The notes beneath the pieces are model-generated. The model had not been told where the DNA came from, searched no databases, and was given only the letters and a program-made list of their open reading frames with translations. The position numbers and the translations under genes were made by a program. From Prevotella communis (GTDB taxonomy: Bacteria > Bacteroidota > Bacteroidia > Bacteroidales > Bacteroidaceae), in contig NZ_CP091792.1 of NCBI RefSeq assembly GCF_022024115.1, forward strand, positions 1,302,001 to 1,366,000: a stretch of DNA of 64,000 bases, in the 5' to 3' direction. Shown here piece after piece: positions 1 to 8,021 of this stretch. Within the stretch, counting starts at the first letter, position 1; each line of letters starts with the position of its first letter.

Positions 1-1
1 G

Positions 2-778
2 AATATCAATGGTCCGTTCAACATCCAGTATATGGCTCGCGAGAATGATATCCTGGTGATTGAGTGTAACCTGCGTGCCTCACGTAGCTTCCCATTCGTG
101 TCAAAGGTGCTGAAGATGAATATGATTGACCTGGCTACGAAGGTGATGCTGGGACTGCCTGTGGAGAAACCTTCGAAGAACTTGTTCGACCTCGACTATG
201 TGGGTATCAAGGCTTCGCAGTTCTCATTCAACCGCTTACAGAAGGCTGACCCCGTGCTGGGTGTGGATATGGCTTCTACCGGTGAGGTAGGTTGTATTGG
301 CGACAATACCGACACGGCACTGCTCAAGGCTATGCTCTCTGTGGGACACCGTATTCCCAAGAAGACTGTGCTGCTGTCAACGGGTGGTGCCAAGCAGAAA
401 GCTGAGATGCTGGATGCTGCCCGTATGCTGGTGAAGCATGGCTATGAGTTGTATGCTACGGATGGTACTTCGAAATATCTCACGGAGAATGGTGTGGAGA
501 ATACCCGTGCCTTGTGGCCTTCTGAGGAAGAGGGGGCTGCAGGTAATGTGCCTTCAGCACTCGACCTGCTCCACAATCATCAGATAGACATGGTGGTGAA
601 TATTCCGAAGGACCTGACTACCCACGAGTTGACGAATGGTTACAAGATTCGTCGTGCTGCCATCGATCTCAACGTGCCACTGATTACCAATGCCCGTCTG
701 GCAGCTGCCTTCATCGAGGCTTTCTGTAAGGTGGGACTGGATGGTATTGGCATCAAGTCGTGGAGCGAATATAAATAA
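2..778 (+). CDS. carB: Carbamoyl-phosphate synthase large subunit, C-terminal part (5' truncated by window)
   Basis: The reading frame is open from base 2 and shows the end of the second ATP-grasp half: NINGPFNIQYMARE, then VIECNLRASRSFPFVSKV, a hallmark of CarB. The last roughly 130 residues (from about KKTVLLSTGG) form the MGS-like allosteric domain that binds effectors such as UMP, ornithine or IMP in the family. The enzyme makes carbamoyl phosphate from glutamine-derived ammonia, bicarbonate and two ATP for pyrimidines and arginine, working with the small subunit CarA. Only about 258 residues of a protein usually over 1000 long are present, because the window starts inside the gene. An internal ATG at 32 is not the start. 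nspC follows after 18 bases on the same strand. Confidence 0.95.
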   Translation, partial: NINGPFNIQYMARENDILVIECNLRASRSFPFVSKVLKMNMIDLATKVMLGLPVEKPSKNLFDLDYVGIKASQFSFNRLQKADPVLGVDMASTGEVGCIGDNTDTALLKAMLSVGHRIPKKTVLLSTGGAKQKAEMLDAARMLVKHGYELYATDGTSKYLTENGVENTRALWPSEEEGAAGNVPSALDLLHNHQIDMVVNIPKDLTTHELTNGYKIRRAAIDLNVPLITNARLAAAFIEAFCKVGLDGIGIKSWSEYK

Positions 779-796
779 TTTGAACTGATTGATTTG

Positions 797-1933
797 ATGA
801 AAGAACCCGTATATATCATTGAGGAAACGCTGCTGCGTAGGAATCTGCAACTGATTGCCGACGTGGCTAAAGAGGCCGACGTGGAGATTATCCTGGCATT
901 CAAAGCTTTTGCATTGTGGAAAACATTTCCTATTTTCAGGGAGTATATCAACAGTACTACGGCCAGCAGCCTGAGTGAGGCTCGCCTAGCGCTGGAGGAG
1001 TTTGGTGCCAAGGCTCACACGTATTCACCGGCCTATACTGACGAGGAAATAGATGATATCGTGAGGTGCAGCAGCCACCTGACGTTCAACTCGCTGTCAC
1101 AGTATGAGCGCTTCCATGATAGGGTAGAGGGGAAGGCTAGCATTGGTCTGCGCGTGAATCCTGAGTATTCAGAGGTTGGCACCATGCTCTATAACCCCTG
1201 TGCGCCTGGCACCCGATTCGGTATTACTGCCGATAAGTTGCCAGAGACACTGCCTGCTAATATCGAGGGCTTTCATTGTCACTGTCACTGTGAGAGTGGT
1301 GCTGACGTACTGGAACGTACGTTGGTGCATATTGAGGAGAAATTCTCTAAGTGGTTCCCACAGTTGAAGTGGCTTAATTTGGGTGGTGGTCATCTGATGA
1401 CACGTAAGGATTATGATGTGCCTCACCTTATTAATATATTAAAGGGACTACATGAGCGTTATCCCTGGCTCAAGATTATCCTTGAGCCAGGTAGCGCTTT
1501 TGCCTGGCAAACGGGTCCACTGGTGAGTCATGTGGTGGATATTGTAGAGGATAAGGGTATCCGTACGGCTATTCTGGATGTAAGTTTTACTTGTCATATG
1601 CCCGACTGTCTGGAGATGCCATATATGCCAGAGGTGAGAGGGGCAGAAATCGTAGAAGAATCCTCCAGTCTCCAGTCTCAAACCTCAGAATATGTCTATC
1701 GTTTGGGAGGCAATAGTTGCCTGAGTGGTGATTTTATGTCCTCATGGCGCTTCGATCATGAATTAAAAGTGGGAGAAGAGGTGATTTTTGAGGACATGAT
1801 TCATTACACGACTGTAAAAACTTGCATGTTCAATGGTATCTCTCATCCAGCTCTTGCGATGCTTCATAAGGACGGAAAATTGGAGATTTTGCGCCATTTT
1901 GGCTATGAAGACTACCGAAACCGCATGGATTAG
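797..1933 (+). CDS. nspC: Carboxynorspermidine/carboxyspermidine decarboxylase
   Basis: A 378-residue fold type III PLP-dependent decarboxylase. The N-terminal barrel shows IILAFKAFALWKTFP, whose Lys is the expected PLP Schiff-base residue, then GLRVNPEYSEV, FHCHCHCE and the phosphate-binding LNLGGGHLMTRKDYD. The C-terminal part has DVSFTCHMPDCLEMPY and LGGNSCLSGDF, which carry the substrate-binding and active-site Cys/Asp residues of the family. It makes spermidine or norspermidine from the carboxy-precursor, the polyamine route typical of Bacteroidetes. I chose the ATG at 797; a TTG three bases upstream is also in frame. A Ser/Gln-rich stretch near residue 290 (codons about 1660-1690, tctccagtctc repeats) looks like an in-frame insertion of simple repeat. 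No carboxynorspermidine dehydrogenase gene lies in the window. Confidence 0.93.
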   Translation: MKEPVYIIEETLLRRNLQLIADVAKEADVEIILAFKAFALWKTFPIFREYINSTTASSLSEARLALEEFGAKAHTYSPAYTDEEIDDIVRCSSHLTFNSLSQYERFHDRVEGKASIGLRVNPEYSEVGTMLYNPCAPGTRFGITADKLPETLPANIEGFHCHCHCESGADVLERTLVHIEEKFSKWFPQLKWLNLGGGHLMTRKDYDVPHLINILKGLHERYPWLKIILEPGSAFAWQTGPLVSHVVDIVEDKGIRTAILDVSFTCHMPDCLEMPYMPEVRGAEIVEESSSLQSQTSEYVYRLGGNSCLSGDFMSSWRFDHELKVGEEVIFEDMIHYTTVKTCMFNGISHPALAMLHKDGKLEILRHFGYEDYRNRMD

Positions 1934-1963
1934 CACTTTTTTTTGAAAAAAAATCGGAAAAGT

Positions 1964-1994
1964 TTTGGTAGTTCAAAAAAAAGTAGTACCTTTG
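1964..1994 (+). promoter_or_regulatory. Bacteroidetes-type promoter of the tRNA cluster
   Basis: A TTTG -33 element (1964-1967) and a TACCTTTG -7 element (1987-1994) are separated by 19 bases, matching the sigma-ABfr consensus. The surrounding GGAAAAGTTTTGGTAGTT and A-run closely resemble the tRNA-Lys promoter at 11483, so the two tRNA units probably share a promoter class. Confidence 0.8.
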
Positions 1995-2036
1995 CATCCG
2001 CAATCGAGAGAGATGCACTTCTAATAAAGAAGTAAC

Positions 2037-2109
2037 GCGGAAATAGCTCAGTTGGTAGAGCACAACCTTGCCAAGGTTGGGGTCGCGGGTCCGAGTCCCG
2101 TTTTCCGCT
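2037..2109 (+). tRNA. tRNA-Gly (anticodon GCC)
   Basis: A 73-base cloverleaf: acceptor GCGGAAA pairs with TTTCCGC, D-arm AGCTCAGTTGGTAGAGC, anticodon stem-loop CAACCTTGCCAAGGTTG with GCC at the anticodon, and T-loop GGTCCGAGTCC. The discriminator is T and CCA is not encoded. It is identical to the fourth tRNA of the cluster at 2375. Confidence 0.97.
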
Positions 2110-2157
2110 CACAGATTGAACAAAAAGAGAGATTAGGGAAGGCCTTAATCATAAATT

Positions 2158-2239
2158 GCCCAGGTGGCGGAATTGGTAGACGCGCACGTTTCAGGTGCGT
2201 GTGCCGCAAGGCGTGCAGGTTCGAGTCCTGTTCTGGGCA
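2158..2239 (+). tRNA. tRNA-Leu (anticodon CAG)
   Basis: A class II tRNA with a long variable arm. The acceptor GCCCAGG pairs with TCTGGGC, the D-arm region is GGCGGAATTGGTAGACGC, and the anticodon loop TTCAGGT gives CAG. The variable arm is TGCCGCAAGGCG, followed by the T-loop GGTTCGAGTCC. CCA is not encoded. Confidence 0.96.
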
Positions 2240-2268
2240 CTCTTTTTTTCAATATGTAAAAATTTGTT

Positions 2269-2352
2269 GGAGAGGTGGCGGAATTGGTAGACGCGCTACT
2301 TTGAGGGGGTAGTGTCAATTGCGACGTGGGAGTTCGAGTCTCCTCCTCTTCA
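2269..2352 (+). tRNA. tRNA-Leu (anticodon GAG)
   Basis: A second class II leucine tRNA with acceptor GGAGAGG pairing CCTCTTC (one G-U pair), the same GGCGGAATTGGTAGACGC D region as its neighbour, anticodon loop TTGAGGG giving GAG, a long variable arm and T-loop AGTTCGAGTCT. CCA is not encoded. Confidence 0.95.
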
Positions 2353-2374
2353 CCTCTTTTTTTTGATAAGAATT

Positions 2375-2447
2375 GCGGAAATAGCTCAGTTGGTAGAGCA
2401 CAACCTTGCCAAGGTTGGGGTCGCGGGTCCGAGTCCCGTTTTCCGCT
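2375..2447 (+). tRNA. tRNA-Gly (anticodon GCC), second copy
   Basis: This is a base-for-base identical copy of the tRNA-Gly at 2037-2109, closing a Gly-Leu-Leu-Gly array with spacers of 48, 29 and 22 bases. A T-run (CTCTTTTTTTTA) follows without an obvious strong hairpin, so read-through into the downstream gene is possible. Confidence 0.97.
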
Positions 2448-2487
2448 CTCTTTTTTTTATTTAGGAAAACAACCTTTTCACACAAAC

Positions 2488-3042
2488 ATGAATTTATACT
2501 TAAGATACTTTGACAGCGAGACACTTGTTTCGAGTGTCGATGAAGCAATAGAATTCTTAGATAATATCGACGAGATTGGTATGAATCCTGTTCTTGAGGC
2601 TGATATCCGTGAATATGCCGCAAGTGATGTTTACTATCCTAAACGCTATAAGATTCGTCCCCGGGTTTATTTCATTATCATCAAGACTGAGGCTGCTACC
2701 ATGCAGGACTTCAAAGAGAAGCGTGCGCTGCATCCTGCCGAGGATGGTCAGAAGGAGCGTCAGCCAATTCCTGCTGTATTGAAGTTGAACGAGGAACGCG
2801 AAGGCTGGTATGAAGGTGAACTGAACTTCAAGCGTGTGTTGTTGGTACCAGGTACAGGTAAGTTCCAGTATCGTGATACGCAGTTTGTAGCTCAGGTAAA
2901 GGCTTACTCTGGTTTGGATTGTTACAATCGTATAGTCAGTCATCTGCGCGAGCGTGTGGATGAGCGCAGTCAGTTCCCCTCAGCCAAGGGTAAGAATTTC
3001 AAGTTCCGTTATTTAGGTGAAGCAAAACCATTACGATCATGA
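2488..3042 (+). CDS. Conserved hypothetical protein upstream of ssb
   Basis: This 184-residue protein begins MNLYLRYFDSETLVSS. I do not recognise a named domain. It looks soluble: no signal peptide or membrane segment, acidic in the first third (VDEAIEFLDNIDEIG) and basic at the C-terminus (SAKGKNFKFRYLGEAKPLRS). The ATG at 2488 starts 40 bases after the last tRNA; the frame is also open further upstream through tRNA sequence, which is not coding. Its stop overlaps the ssb start by 4 bases (ATGA), so the two are probably translationally coupled. Many Bacteroidetes have mutY at this position, but this protein has no DNA glycosylase motifs. A role near DNA metabolism is suggested only by position. 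Confidence 0.8.
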   Translation: MNLYLRYFDSETLVSSVDEAIEFLDNIDEIGMNPVLEADIREYAASDVYYPKRYKIRPRVYFIIIKTEAATMQDFKEKRALHPAEDGQKERQPIPAVLKLNEEREGWYEGELNFKRVLLVPGTGKFQYRDTQFVAQVKAYSGLDCYNRIVSHLRERVDERSQFPSAKGKNFKFRYLGEAKPLRS

Positions 3043-3461
3043 ATAAGGTAATGATGATAGGCCATGTTGGCACAGACCCTGAGGTACGCTATGTAGAGCA
3101 GGGAGTTGCTGTGGCTCGTTTCCGTTTTGCCACAACAGAGAAAGGATATACGCTTCAGAATGGTACGCAGGTGCCTGATCGTACTGATTGGCACAATGTG
3201 ATAATGTGGCGCCGTCTGGCTGAGATTGTGGAGCGCTATGTGCATAAAGGAGATAAACTATATATTGAGGGCCGACTGCGTTATTCTACTTATGATAATA
3301 AGCAGGGACAGCGTCAGTATGTGACTGAAATCTGGGCTGACAACATGGAGATGCTTTCTGCAAAGCCTACGGGTCAGCAGGAGCAAACTGCCACAGCAAG
3401 CCAGACAACTGCTACTGATACTACGTCGGAAAGCAGTCAGTCGGATGCCCTTCCGTTCTAA
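3039..3461 (+). CDS. ssb: Single-stranded DNA-binding protein
   Basis: 140 residues. The N-terminal OB fold opens MNKVMMIGHVGTDPEVRY and has the family features FRFATTEKGY, DWHNVIMW (tryptophan stacking on ssDNA), KGDKLYIEGRLRY and YVTEIWADNMEML up to about residue 107. A Gln/Thr/Ser-rich linker follows, and the C-terminal tip SDALPF corresponds to the acidic DDIPF-type peptide that recruits replication and repair partners. The protein coats ssDNA in replication, recombination and repair. The start overlaps the preceding gene by ATGA, and gldE follows 9 bases after the stop, so this is the middle of an operon. Confidence 0.95.
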   Translation: MNKVMMIGHVGTDPEVRYVEQGVAVARFRFATTEKGYTLQNGTQVPDRTDWHNVIMWRRLAEIVERYVHKGDKLYIEGRLRYSTYDNKQGQRQYVTEIWADNMEMLSAKPTGQQEQTATASQTTATDTTSESSQSDALPF

Positions 3462-3470
3462 TATTAAGAA

Positions 3471-4802
3471 ATGGATTATCTTCAAGATATCATCAACGAG
3501 GTACACCTGAATCCCATTGGTTTCGGAGAGATTTTTTCAGCCATATTGGCTTGCTTGCTACTTGTAGCGTCAGGCTTTGCATCGGGTTCAGAGATAGCCT
3601 TCTTCTCCCTCTCGCCTACAGACTTGAGTGAGCTTGACGAGGAGAAGAACAAGGCTGATGGTTATATCAAGCGTCTGCGTAATGACTCAGAGCGCACGCT
3701 GGCCACGATTCTGATTACGAATAACCTGGTGAATGTGACCATCATTATGCTCTGTAACTTCTTTATGGCTTCTTTGTTTGATTTTGGAGCTGCAAAGTGG
3801 TTGGAGTTTCTGGTTGTCACGATTGTACTGACCTTCCTCTTATTGCTTTTTGGTGAGATTGTGCCAAAGGTGTATTGCGCGCAACATGCATTGGCTATCT
3901 GTCGTACATTTGCCCCAGCCATCTCCTTGCTGAGCAAGTTGTTCTACCCCTTGTCATCTATCCTGATACGCTCTGGAGCACTGGCCGAGAAGGTGGTGCA
4001 GAAAGAGAATCATGTGCTCAGTGTGGACGATTTGGAACAGGCGTTGGAGCTTACAGATAAGGAAGAACTGAAGGAAGAGAAAAACATGCTCGAGGGCATT
4101 GTGCGCTTTGGCGACGAGACAGCCAAGGAGGTGATGACCAGCCGACAGGATATCGTGGATTTGAATTTTCGTTCTACGTTTCCAGAGGTTCTGAAGTGTG
4201 TCGTGGAGAACAACTACTCCCGCATTCCCGTGTATCAGGATTCTATCGATAATGTGCGTGGCATCCTGTATATCAAGGACCTGCTGCCGCATCTAGGAAA
4301 ATCAGCTGCTTTCCGTTGGCAGTCGCTGATTCGTCCTCCGTATTTCGTGCCTGAGACGAAGAAGATTGACGACTTGCTTCGTGACTTCCAGGAGAACAAG
4401 GTACATATTGCCATCGTTGTGGACGAGTTTGGTGGCACCAGTGGACTCATCACCCTGGAGGATATCCTAGAGGAAATTGTGGGCGAGATCAATGATGAGT
4501 ACGACGAAGAAGAGAAGAATTACGTACGCATCAATGCCAATACCTATGTGTTTGAAGGTAAGACGCTGCTCAGTGATTTCTATAAGATACTGAACCTTGA
4601 TGATGATGTGTTTGAGGATGTTGAGGGTGATGCAGATACTTTGGCTGGTCTGCTGTTGGAGTTGAAGGGTGATTTCCCCCAGGAGAATGAGCGCTTTACG
4701 TATGGCAGATTTAAGTTTGAGATTATTGAACTCGATGGACACCGCATCTCAAAAATAAAGGTAATTCTGCAAGCAGAAGAGAAAACTGAAGAGGAAAAAT
4801 GA
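3471..4802 (+). CDS. gldE: GldE-type transmembrane CBS/CorC transporter-associated protein
   Basis: 443 residues. About four hydrophobic segments in the first 190 residues form a DUF21 (CNNM) transmembrane domain containing the typical GSEIAFFSLSPTDL and LLFGEIVPKVYCAQ. A CBS pair spans roughly residues 205-335 (VMTSRQDIVDL; IPVYQDSIDNVRGILYIKDLL; HIAIVVDEFGGTSGLITLEDILEEIVGEI). The C-terminal CorC/HlyC domain ends KISKIKVIL. In Flavobacteria GldE is tied to gliding and type IX secretion, but Bacteroidales without gliding keep it beside ssb, so an ion-transport or envelope role is safer here. The start is 9 bases after ssb; the stop overlaps the next gene by ATGA. Confidence 0.88.
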   Translation: MDYLQDIINEVHLNPIGFGEIFSAILACLLLVASGFASGSEIAFFSLSPTDLSELDEEKNKADGYIKRLRNDSERTLATILITNNLVNVTIIMLCNFFMASLFDFGAAKWLEFLVVTIVLTFLLLLFGEIVPKVYCAQHALAICRTFAPAISLLSKLFYPLSSILIRSGALAEKVVQKENHVLSVDDLEQALELTDKEELKEEKNMLEGIVRFGDETAKEVMTSRQDIVDLNFRSTFPEVLKCVVENNYSRIPVYQDSIDNVRGILYIKDLLPHLGKSAAFRWQSLIRPPYFVPETKKIDDLLRDFQENKVHIAIVVDEFGGTSGLITLEDILEEIVGEINDEYDEEEKNYVRINANTYVFEGKTLLSDFYKILNLDDDVFEDVEGDADTLAGLLLELKGDFPQENERFTYGRFKFEIIELDGHRISKIKVILQAEEKTEEEK

Positions 4803-5572
4803 GGAAACTGACTATATTCTTGATATTGTGTATTTGCTGCATGGCAGTAAATGATGTAGACGCGAAAACCAGAAAGAAGAGAAAGACACGCAGACGTGCT
4901 AAAGTGACAAGGGTTGTCGCTAAACCTACTATTCATGAGAATCCCTATGTCTGTTGCGAGGATACATGCAATCATGTGCATGGGTTGGATATGAGTCATT
5001 ACCAGGGTGAAGTGTTCTGGGAGACCGTAGGCGAGAATACCAAGATGGCTTATGTCTATCTGAAAGCTACGGAGGGTGGTGACCGTATCGATGAGAGATA
5101 TGAGAGGAATATCGATTTGGCTCATCGTTATGGGCTGAAGGTGGGTTCGTATCATTTCTTCCGTCCGATGTCTGACCTTAAGCAGCAATTGGATAATTTT
5201 ACTGCTCAGTGTCTGCCAGGTGAGCAAGATTTGATTCCTATGTTGGATGTGGAGACTGTTGGAAAACTGTCGACAGAGGCTTTTTGTGACTCGCTGTTTA
5301 AGTTTCTGGATATGTTGGAAGAGGCTTATCACCAGAAACCTCTGATTTATACCTTCCGTAATTTCTATAACAAGCATCTCTTAGGTAAGATCAATGATTA
5401 TCAGTTGATGGTGGCTATGTATGCTGATGAGCCGCCGGTGCTGGCAGATAATCGTGACTATATCATCTGGCAGTATACCTCAAAGGGACGCATCAGAGGC
5501 GTTGGAGGACTGGTCGATAAAAGTTATATCATGGGCGACCATAAGTTACGTGAGTTGCGCTTTATCCATTAA
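4799..5572 (+). CDS. Glycoside hydrolase family 25 (lysozyme-like) secreted protein
   Basis: 257 residues. The N-terminal hydrophobic stretch MRKLTIFLILCICCMAV is a signal peptide or anchor, followed by a very basic segment (KTRKKRKTRRRAK). The GH25 domain starts at HGLDMSHYQGEV (the first catalytic-region Asp) and continues with YVYLKATEGG, YHFFRPM and IPMLDVE, the acidic strand typical of GH25 muramidases, and YIIWQY near the end. GH25 enzymes cleave the MurNAc-GlcNAc bond of peptidoglycan. It overlaps gldE by 4 bases and is the last gene of the operon; a bidirectional hairpin terminator follows. Self cell-wall remodelling seems likelier than attack on other cells, given the housekeeping operon. 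Confidence 0.88.
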   Translation: MRKLTIFLILCICCMAVNDVDAKTRKKRKTRRRAKVTRVVAKPTIHENPYVCCEDTCNHVHGLDMSHYQGEVFWETVGENTKMAYVYLKATEGGDRIDERYERNIDLAHRYGLKVGSYHFFRPMSDLKQQLDNFTAQCLPGEQDLIPMLDVETVGKLSTEAFCDSLFKFLDMLEEAYHQKPLIYTFRNFYNKHLLGKINDYQLMVAMYADEPPVLADNRDYIIWQYTSKGRIRGVGGLVDKSYIMGDHKLRELRFIH

Positions 5573-5592
5573 GTGCATCCCTATGATGATAA

Positions 5593-5635
5593 GAAAAAAA
5601 TGTCGGGCTCCACATTGGAACCCGACATTCTTTTA
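5593..5635. terminator. Bidirectional terminator between the lysozyme gene and ilvC
   Basis: The inverted repeat AATGTCGGG (5599-5607) / CCCGACATT (5621-5629) has an A-run on its left and a T-run on its right, so it can end transcripts from both converging genes. Confidence 0.85.
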
Positions 5636-5651
5636 TGTAGTTTATTGGGAA

Positions 5652-6701
5652 TTAGTCTTCCTGATTCTCAGGACGCAACTTGCGAACAGTCTCGCCGGCA
5701 CGCCACATCTCCTGATTACGCATAGCCTCAAGCTCCTTCTCCAGTCCAGCACGATAGTCGGGCTTAGAGTTAGAGTCGATACTGATCTGAGCCTCATTAC
5801 CAGTCTTCACAGAGTAGTACAGCCACTCCATCACAGGCTTTATCGCATCGTGGAAACGGGGAGCCCAGTCAAGCGCACCGCGCTGAGCCGTTGTAGAGCA
5901 GTTGGCATACATCCAGTCCATACCTTTCTGGCCAAACAACGGGCCAAGGCTCTGTGTGAGTTCCTCAACAGTCTCATTAAATGCCTCAGAAGGTGTGTGG
6001 CCATTCTCGCGCAGCACCTCATACTGAGCCAGCAGCAAGCCCTGGATAGCACCCATCAGTGAACCACGCTCACCAGTCAGGTCAGATGTAGCCTCACGCT
6101 GGAAGGTTGTCTCAAACAGGTAGCCGGCACCGATACCGATACCAAAGGCCAGTGTCTTATCCTTTGCCTTGCCCGAAGCATCCTGATAAACAGCGTACGA
6201 GCAGTTCAGTCCGCGACCCTCGCAGAACATGGTGCGAAGAGATGTACCAGAACCCTTAGGAGCAACCATGATAACATCAACATCCTTTGGAGGAACAACA
6301 CCGGTACGATCGCTCCAGTTGATAGCGAAGCCATGAGAATAGTAGAGCGTCTTTCCGGGTTTCAGATATTGCTTGATGGTGGGCCATACCTGAATCTGAC
6401 CAGCATCACTTAGCAGCATGCAAAGGATAGTACCTTTCTCGGCAGCCTCCTCGATAGAGAAGAGGGTCTTGCCTGGTACCCAACCATCGGCTACAGCTTT
6501 CTCGTAGGTCTTGCCCTGACGCTGTCCGACGATCACGTTGAAACCATTGTCGCGCAGGTTGCAGGCCTGACCAGGTCCCTGAATACCGTAACCGATCACT
6601 GCGATTACTTCATCCTTCAATACTTCACGTGCTTTCTCCAAAGAGAATTCCTTGCTGGTGACAACAGTCTCGATAACGCCACCAAAATTCATTTGTGCCA
6701 T
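5652..6701 (-). CDS. ilvC: Ketol-acid reductoisomerase
   Basis: 349 residues. The N-terminal Rossmann domain shows VIAVIGYGIQGPGQACNLRDNG, the dinucleotide loop in its Bacteroidetes form, followed by VGQRQGKTYEKA. The all-alpha metal-binding domain has DLTGERGSLMGAIQG and YEVLRENGHTPSEAFNETVEEL, which supply the Asp/Glu residues for Mg2+. It catalyses the alkyl shift and reduction of 2-acetolactate (or 2-aceto-2-hydroxybutyrate) in valine, isoleucine and leucine synthesis. It is a class I-length enzyme. No other ilv or leu gene is adjacent, so it is a single-gene unit with its own promoter and a 22-codon upstream reading frame that may regulate it. The start MAQMNFGG follows an A-rich leader. 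Confidence 0.96.
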   Translation of the reverse strand: MAQMNFGGVIETVVTSKEFSLEKAREVLKDEVIAVIGYGIQGPGQACNLRDNGFNVIVGQRQGKTYEKAVADGWVPGKTLFSIEEAAEKGTILCMLLSDAGQIQVWPTIKQYLKPGKTLYYSHGFAINWSDRTGVVPPKDVDVIMVAPKGSGTSLRTMFCEGRGLNCSYAVYQDASGKAKDKTLAFGIGIGAGYLFETTFQREATSDLTGERGSLMGAIQGLLLAQYEVLRENGHTPSEAFNETVEELTQSLGPLFGQKGMDWMYANCSTTAQRGALDWAPRFHDAIKPVMEWLYYSVKTGNEAQISIDSNSKPDYRAGLEKELEAMRNQEMWRAGETVRKLRPENQED

Positions 6702-6733
6702 AATTACAAATGTTTTTAAAGTTAAACTTATCC

Positions 6734-6802
6734 CTATGAACTATGCCAGTCCTGCCCGAGAACCGGACGCTTGGTGTCCACCACCGTCTTCTTGAAGTCC
6801 AT
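6734..6802 (-). CDS. Short upstream reading frame (22 codons) in the ilvC leader
   Basis: Between the ilvC promoter and ilvC is an ATG frame that begins MDFKKTVVDTKR and ends GQDWHSS followed by TAG. An AAGGTGAG sequence lies just ahead of the ATG, in the 3' arm of a 6-bp hairpin (CACCTT, 5-base loop, AAGGTG), so the hairpin would mask a ribosome site. The peptide has three Val and one Leu in 22 codons, which is not a strong branched-chain run. It could be a leader peptide, a small protein, or chance. The spacing to ilvC is 32 bases. Confidence 0.4.
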   Translation of the reverse strand: MDFKKTVVDTKRPVLGQDWHSS

Positions 6803-6855
6803 TCTCACCTTACGCGAAGGTGTGACGAGGGGGTTAATATCATTATAATTGACTG

Positions 6856-6887
6856 CAAAGGTAACAAATTGTTATGATGTAGCCAAA
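6856..6887 (-). promoter_or_regulatory. ilvC promoter
   Basis: Read on the minus strand: TTTG (6887-6884), 20 bases, then TACCTTTG (6863-6856), a full match to the Bacteroidetes consensus. Transcription would start near 6849, giving a leader of roughly 150 bases before ilvC. Confidence 0.8.
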
Positions 6888-6904
6888 TTTTCTTATACTT
6901 TTAT

Positions 6905-7966
6905 TTAAAAATAGGTCTTTATCTTTACGGTTTTGTCGTCAATCAGACTTTGAATCTCTTCATCAGTAGCCAGATTGAAGTCGCCCGGAATGGTGTTTTT
7001 GAGTGTTGATGCTGCCAGTGAATACTCCAACTGACGCTGGTTATCATCAGGGAATGCGTTGATGGCATGAAGCAGTCCGCCCATAAAGGCATCGCCAACC
7101 CCCGATGGGTCTACAACTCCGTTGATATCGTAGATAGGTGCCTTCAGAAGGTCGTAGTCTGTACCATTGTCGCTAGTGAAGAGTAGGGCAGTGAGCAGGT
7201 GATGACTCGATGCCACCATGTTGCGCATGCCCATGAGCCATTTTCTGCAGCGGGGGAACTCACGGTGCAGGTCGTCAAACCATTCACGGTATTCGTCCAT
7301 CTGCATCTCAAAACTAGAGTCAAGAGCCGTGAAGGGAGGTTGTTTGCGCTGGCATATCCATTCAAACTCGATGGCATCGCCAAACATCAGGTCACAGTGG
7401 GCGAGCATCCGTTTCAGTGTCTCTCGAGGGTCTGCGCCATACTGCCACAGGTTCTTGCGGTAGTTGATGTCGAATGCAATCTTGACACCCATCTCGTCGG
7501 CAATGTCGAGTGCCTCGAAGGTGGCATCTGCCGAACTCTGTGAGATGGCAGCCGTGATGCCCGATACATGCAGCACGGCAGCATCTTTCAGAATCTCTCG
7601 CCAGGGTATCATGCCAGGCTCTATCTCCGAGCAGGCCGAGTTGGCACGATCGTAGATGACTTTCGCCGAGCGCATGCCAGCTGCCGGTTCCATGTAATAT
7701 GTGCCGATGCGCTGTCCGCCCCATTGTATATAGCGACAGTCCACACCCAGCTGCATCAGGTTCTGAGCTCCGGCATGACCGACGGGCGTGTTGGGCAGTC
7801 GGGTGACATATTGTACGTTGTCGCCCAGTGTGGCCAGCGACACAGCCACATTCGCCTCACTACCGCCGTATTTGCTGGTGAAATAGTCGCCTTGCGACAA
7901 ACGTTGATGATCTAATTTTGAAAAGCGGAGCAGTAATTCTCCGAAAGTCACTACTTTAGTTTTCAT
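6905..7966 (-). CDS. kdgK: PfkB-family sugar kinase, probably 2-dehydro-3-deoxygluconate kinase
   Basis: 353 residues of the ribokinase/PfkB fold. Substrate-side signature GGSEANVAVSLATLG is near residue 35, and FDINYRKNLW near residue 166 matches KDG kinases. The catalytic ATP-site motif is DPSGVGDAFMGGLL near residue 290, with the general-base Asp of GAGD-type motifs; the usual GAGD is GVGD here. The reaction would phosphorylate 2-keto-3-deoxygluconate in hexuronate (pectin or alginate) breakdown, but a related sugar acid is possible. No kdgA aldolase or uronate gene is nearby. The gene starts ATGAAAACTAAAG and is separated from relA by a short simple-sequence spacer. Confidence 0.8.
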   Translation of the reverse strand: MKTKVVTFGELLLRFSKLDHQRLSQGDYFTSKYGGSEANVAVSLATLGDNVQYVTRLPNTPVGHAGAQNLMQLGVDCRYIQWGGQRIGTYYMEPAAGMRSAKVIYDRANSACSEIEPGMIPWREILKDAAVLHVSGITAAISQSSADATFEALDIADEMGVKIAFDINYRKNLWQYGADPRETLKRMLAHCDLMFGDAIEFEWICQRKQPPFTALDSSFEMQMDEYREWFDDLHREFPRCRKWLMGMRNMVASSHHLLTALLFTSDNGTDYDLLKAPIYDINGVVDPSGVGDAFMGGLLHAINAFPDDNQRQLEYSLAASTLKNTIPGDFNLATDEEIQSLIDDKTVKIKTYF

Positions 7967-7983
7967 ATCTTTAATAATCTAGT

Positions 7984-8018
7984 TTCATGTTTCAAGTTTC
8001 AGGCCTCAGGTTTCAAGT
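7984..8018. repeat. Simple imperfect repeat (TTTCA-type) spacer
   Basis: The spacer is built of imperfect copies of caTGTTTCA/aGGTTTCA-like words. Similar low-complexity spacers occur at 29530-29573 and 36219-36281. Such simple repeats are common between Bacteroidetes genes. No function can be read from it. Confidence 0.5.
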
Positions 8019-8021
8019 TCA

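Noticed and set aside
2326..2487. N-terminal extension of the gene at 2488
   Set aside because: The frame reads through tRNA-Gly and its spacer, so the ATG at 2488 is the first plausible start.
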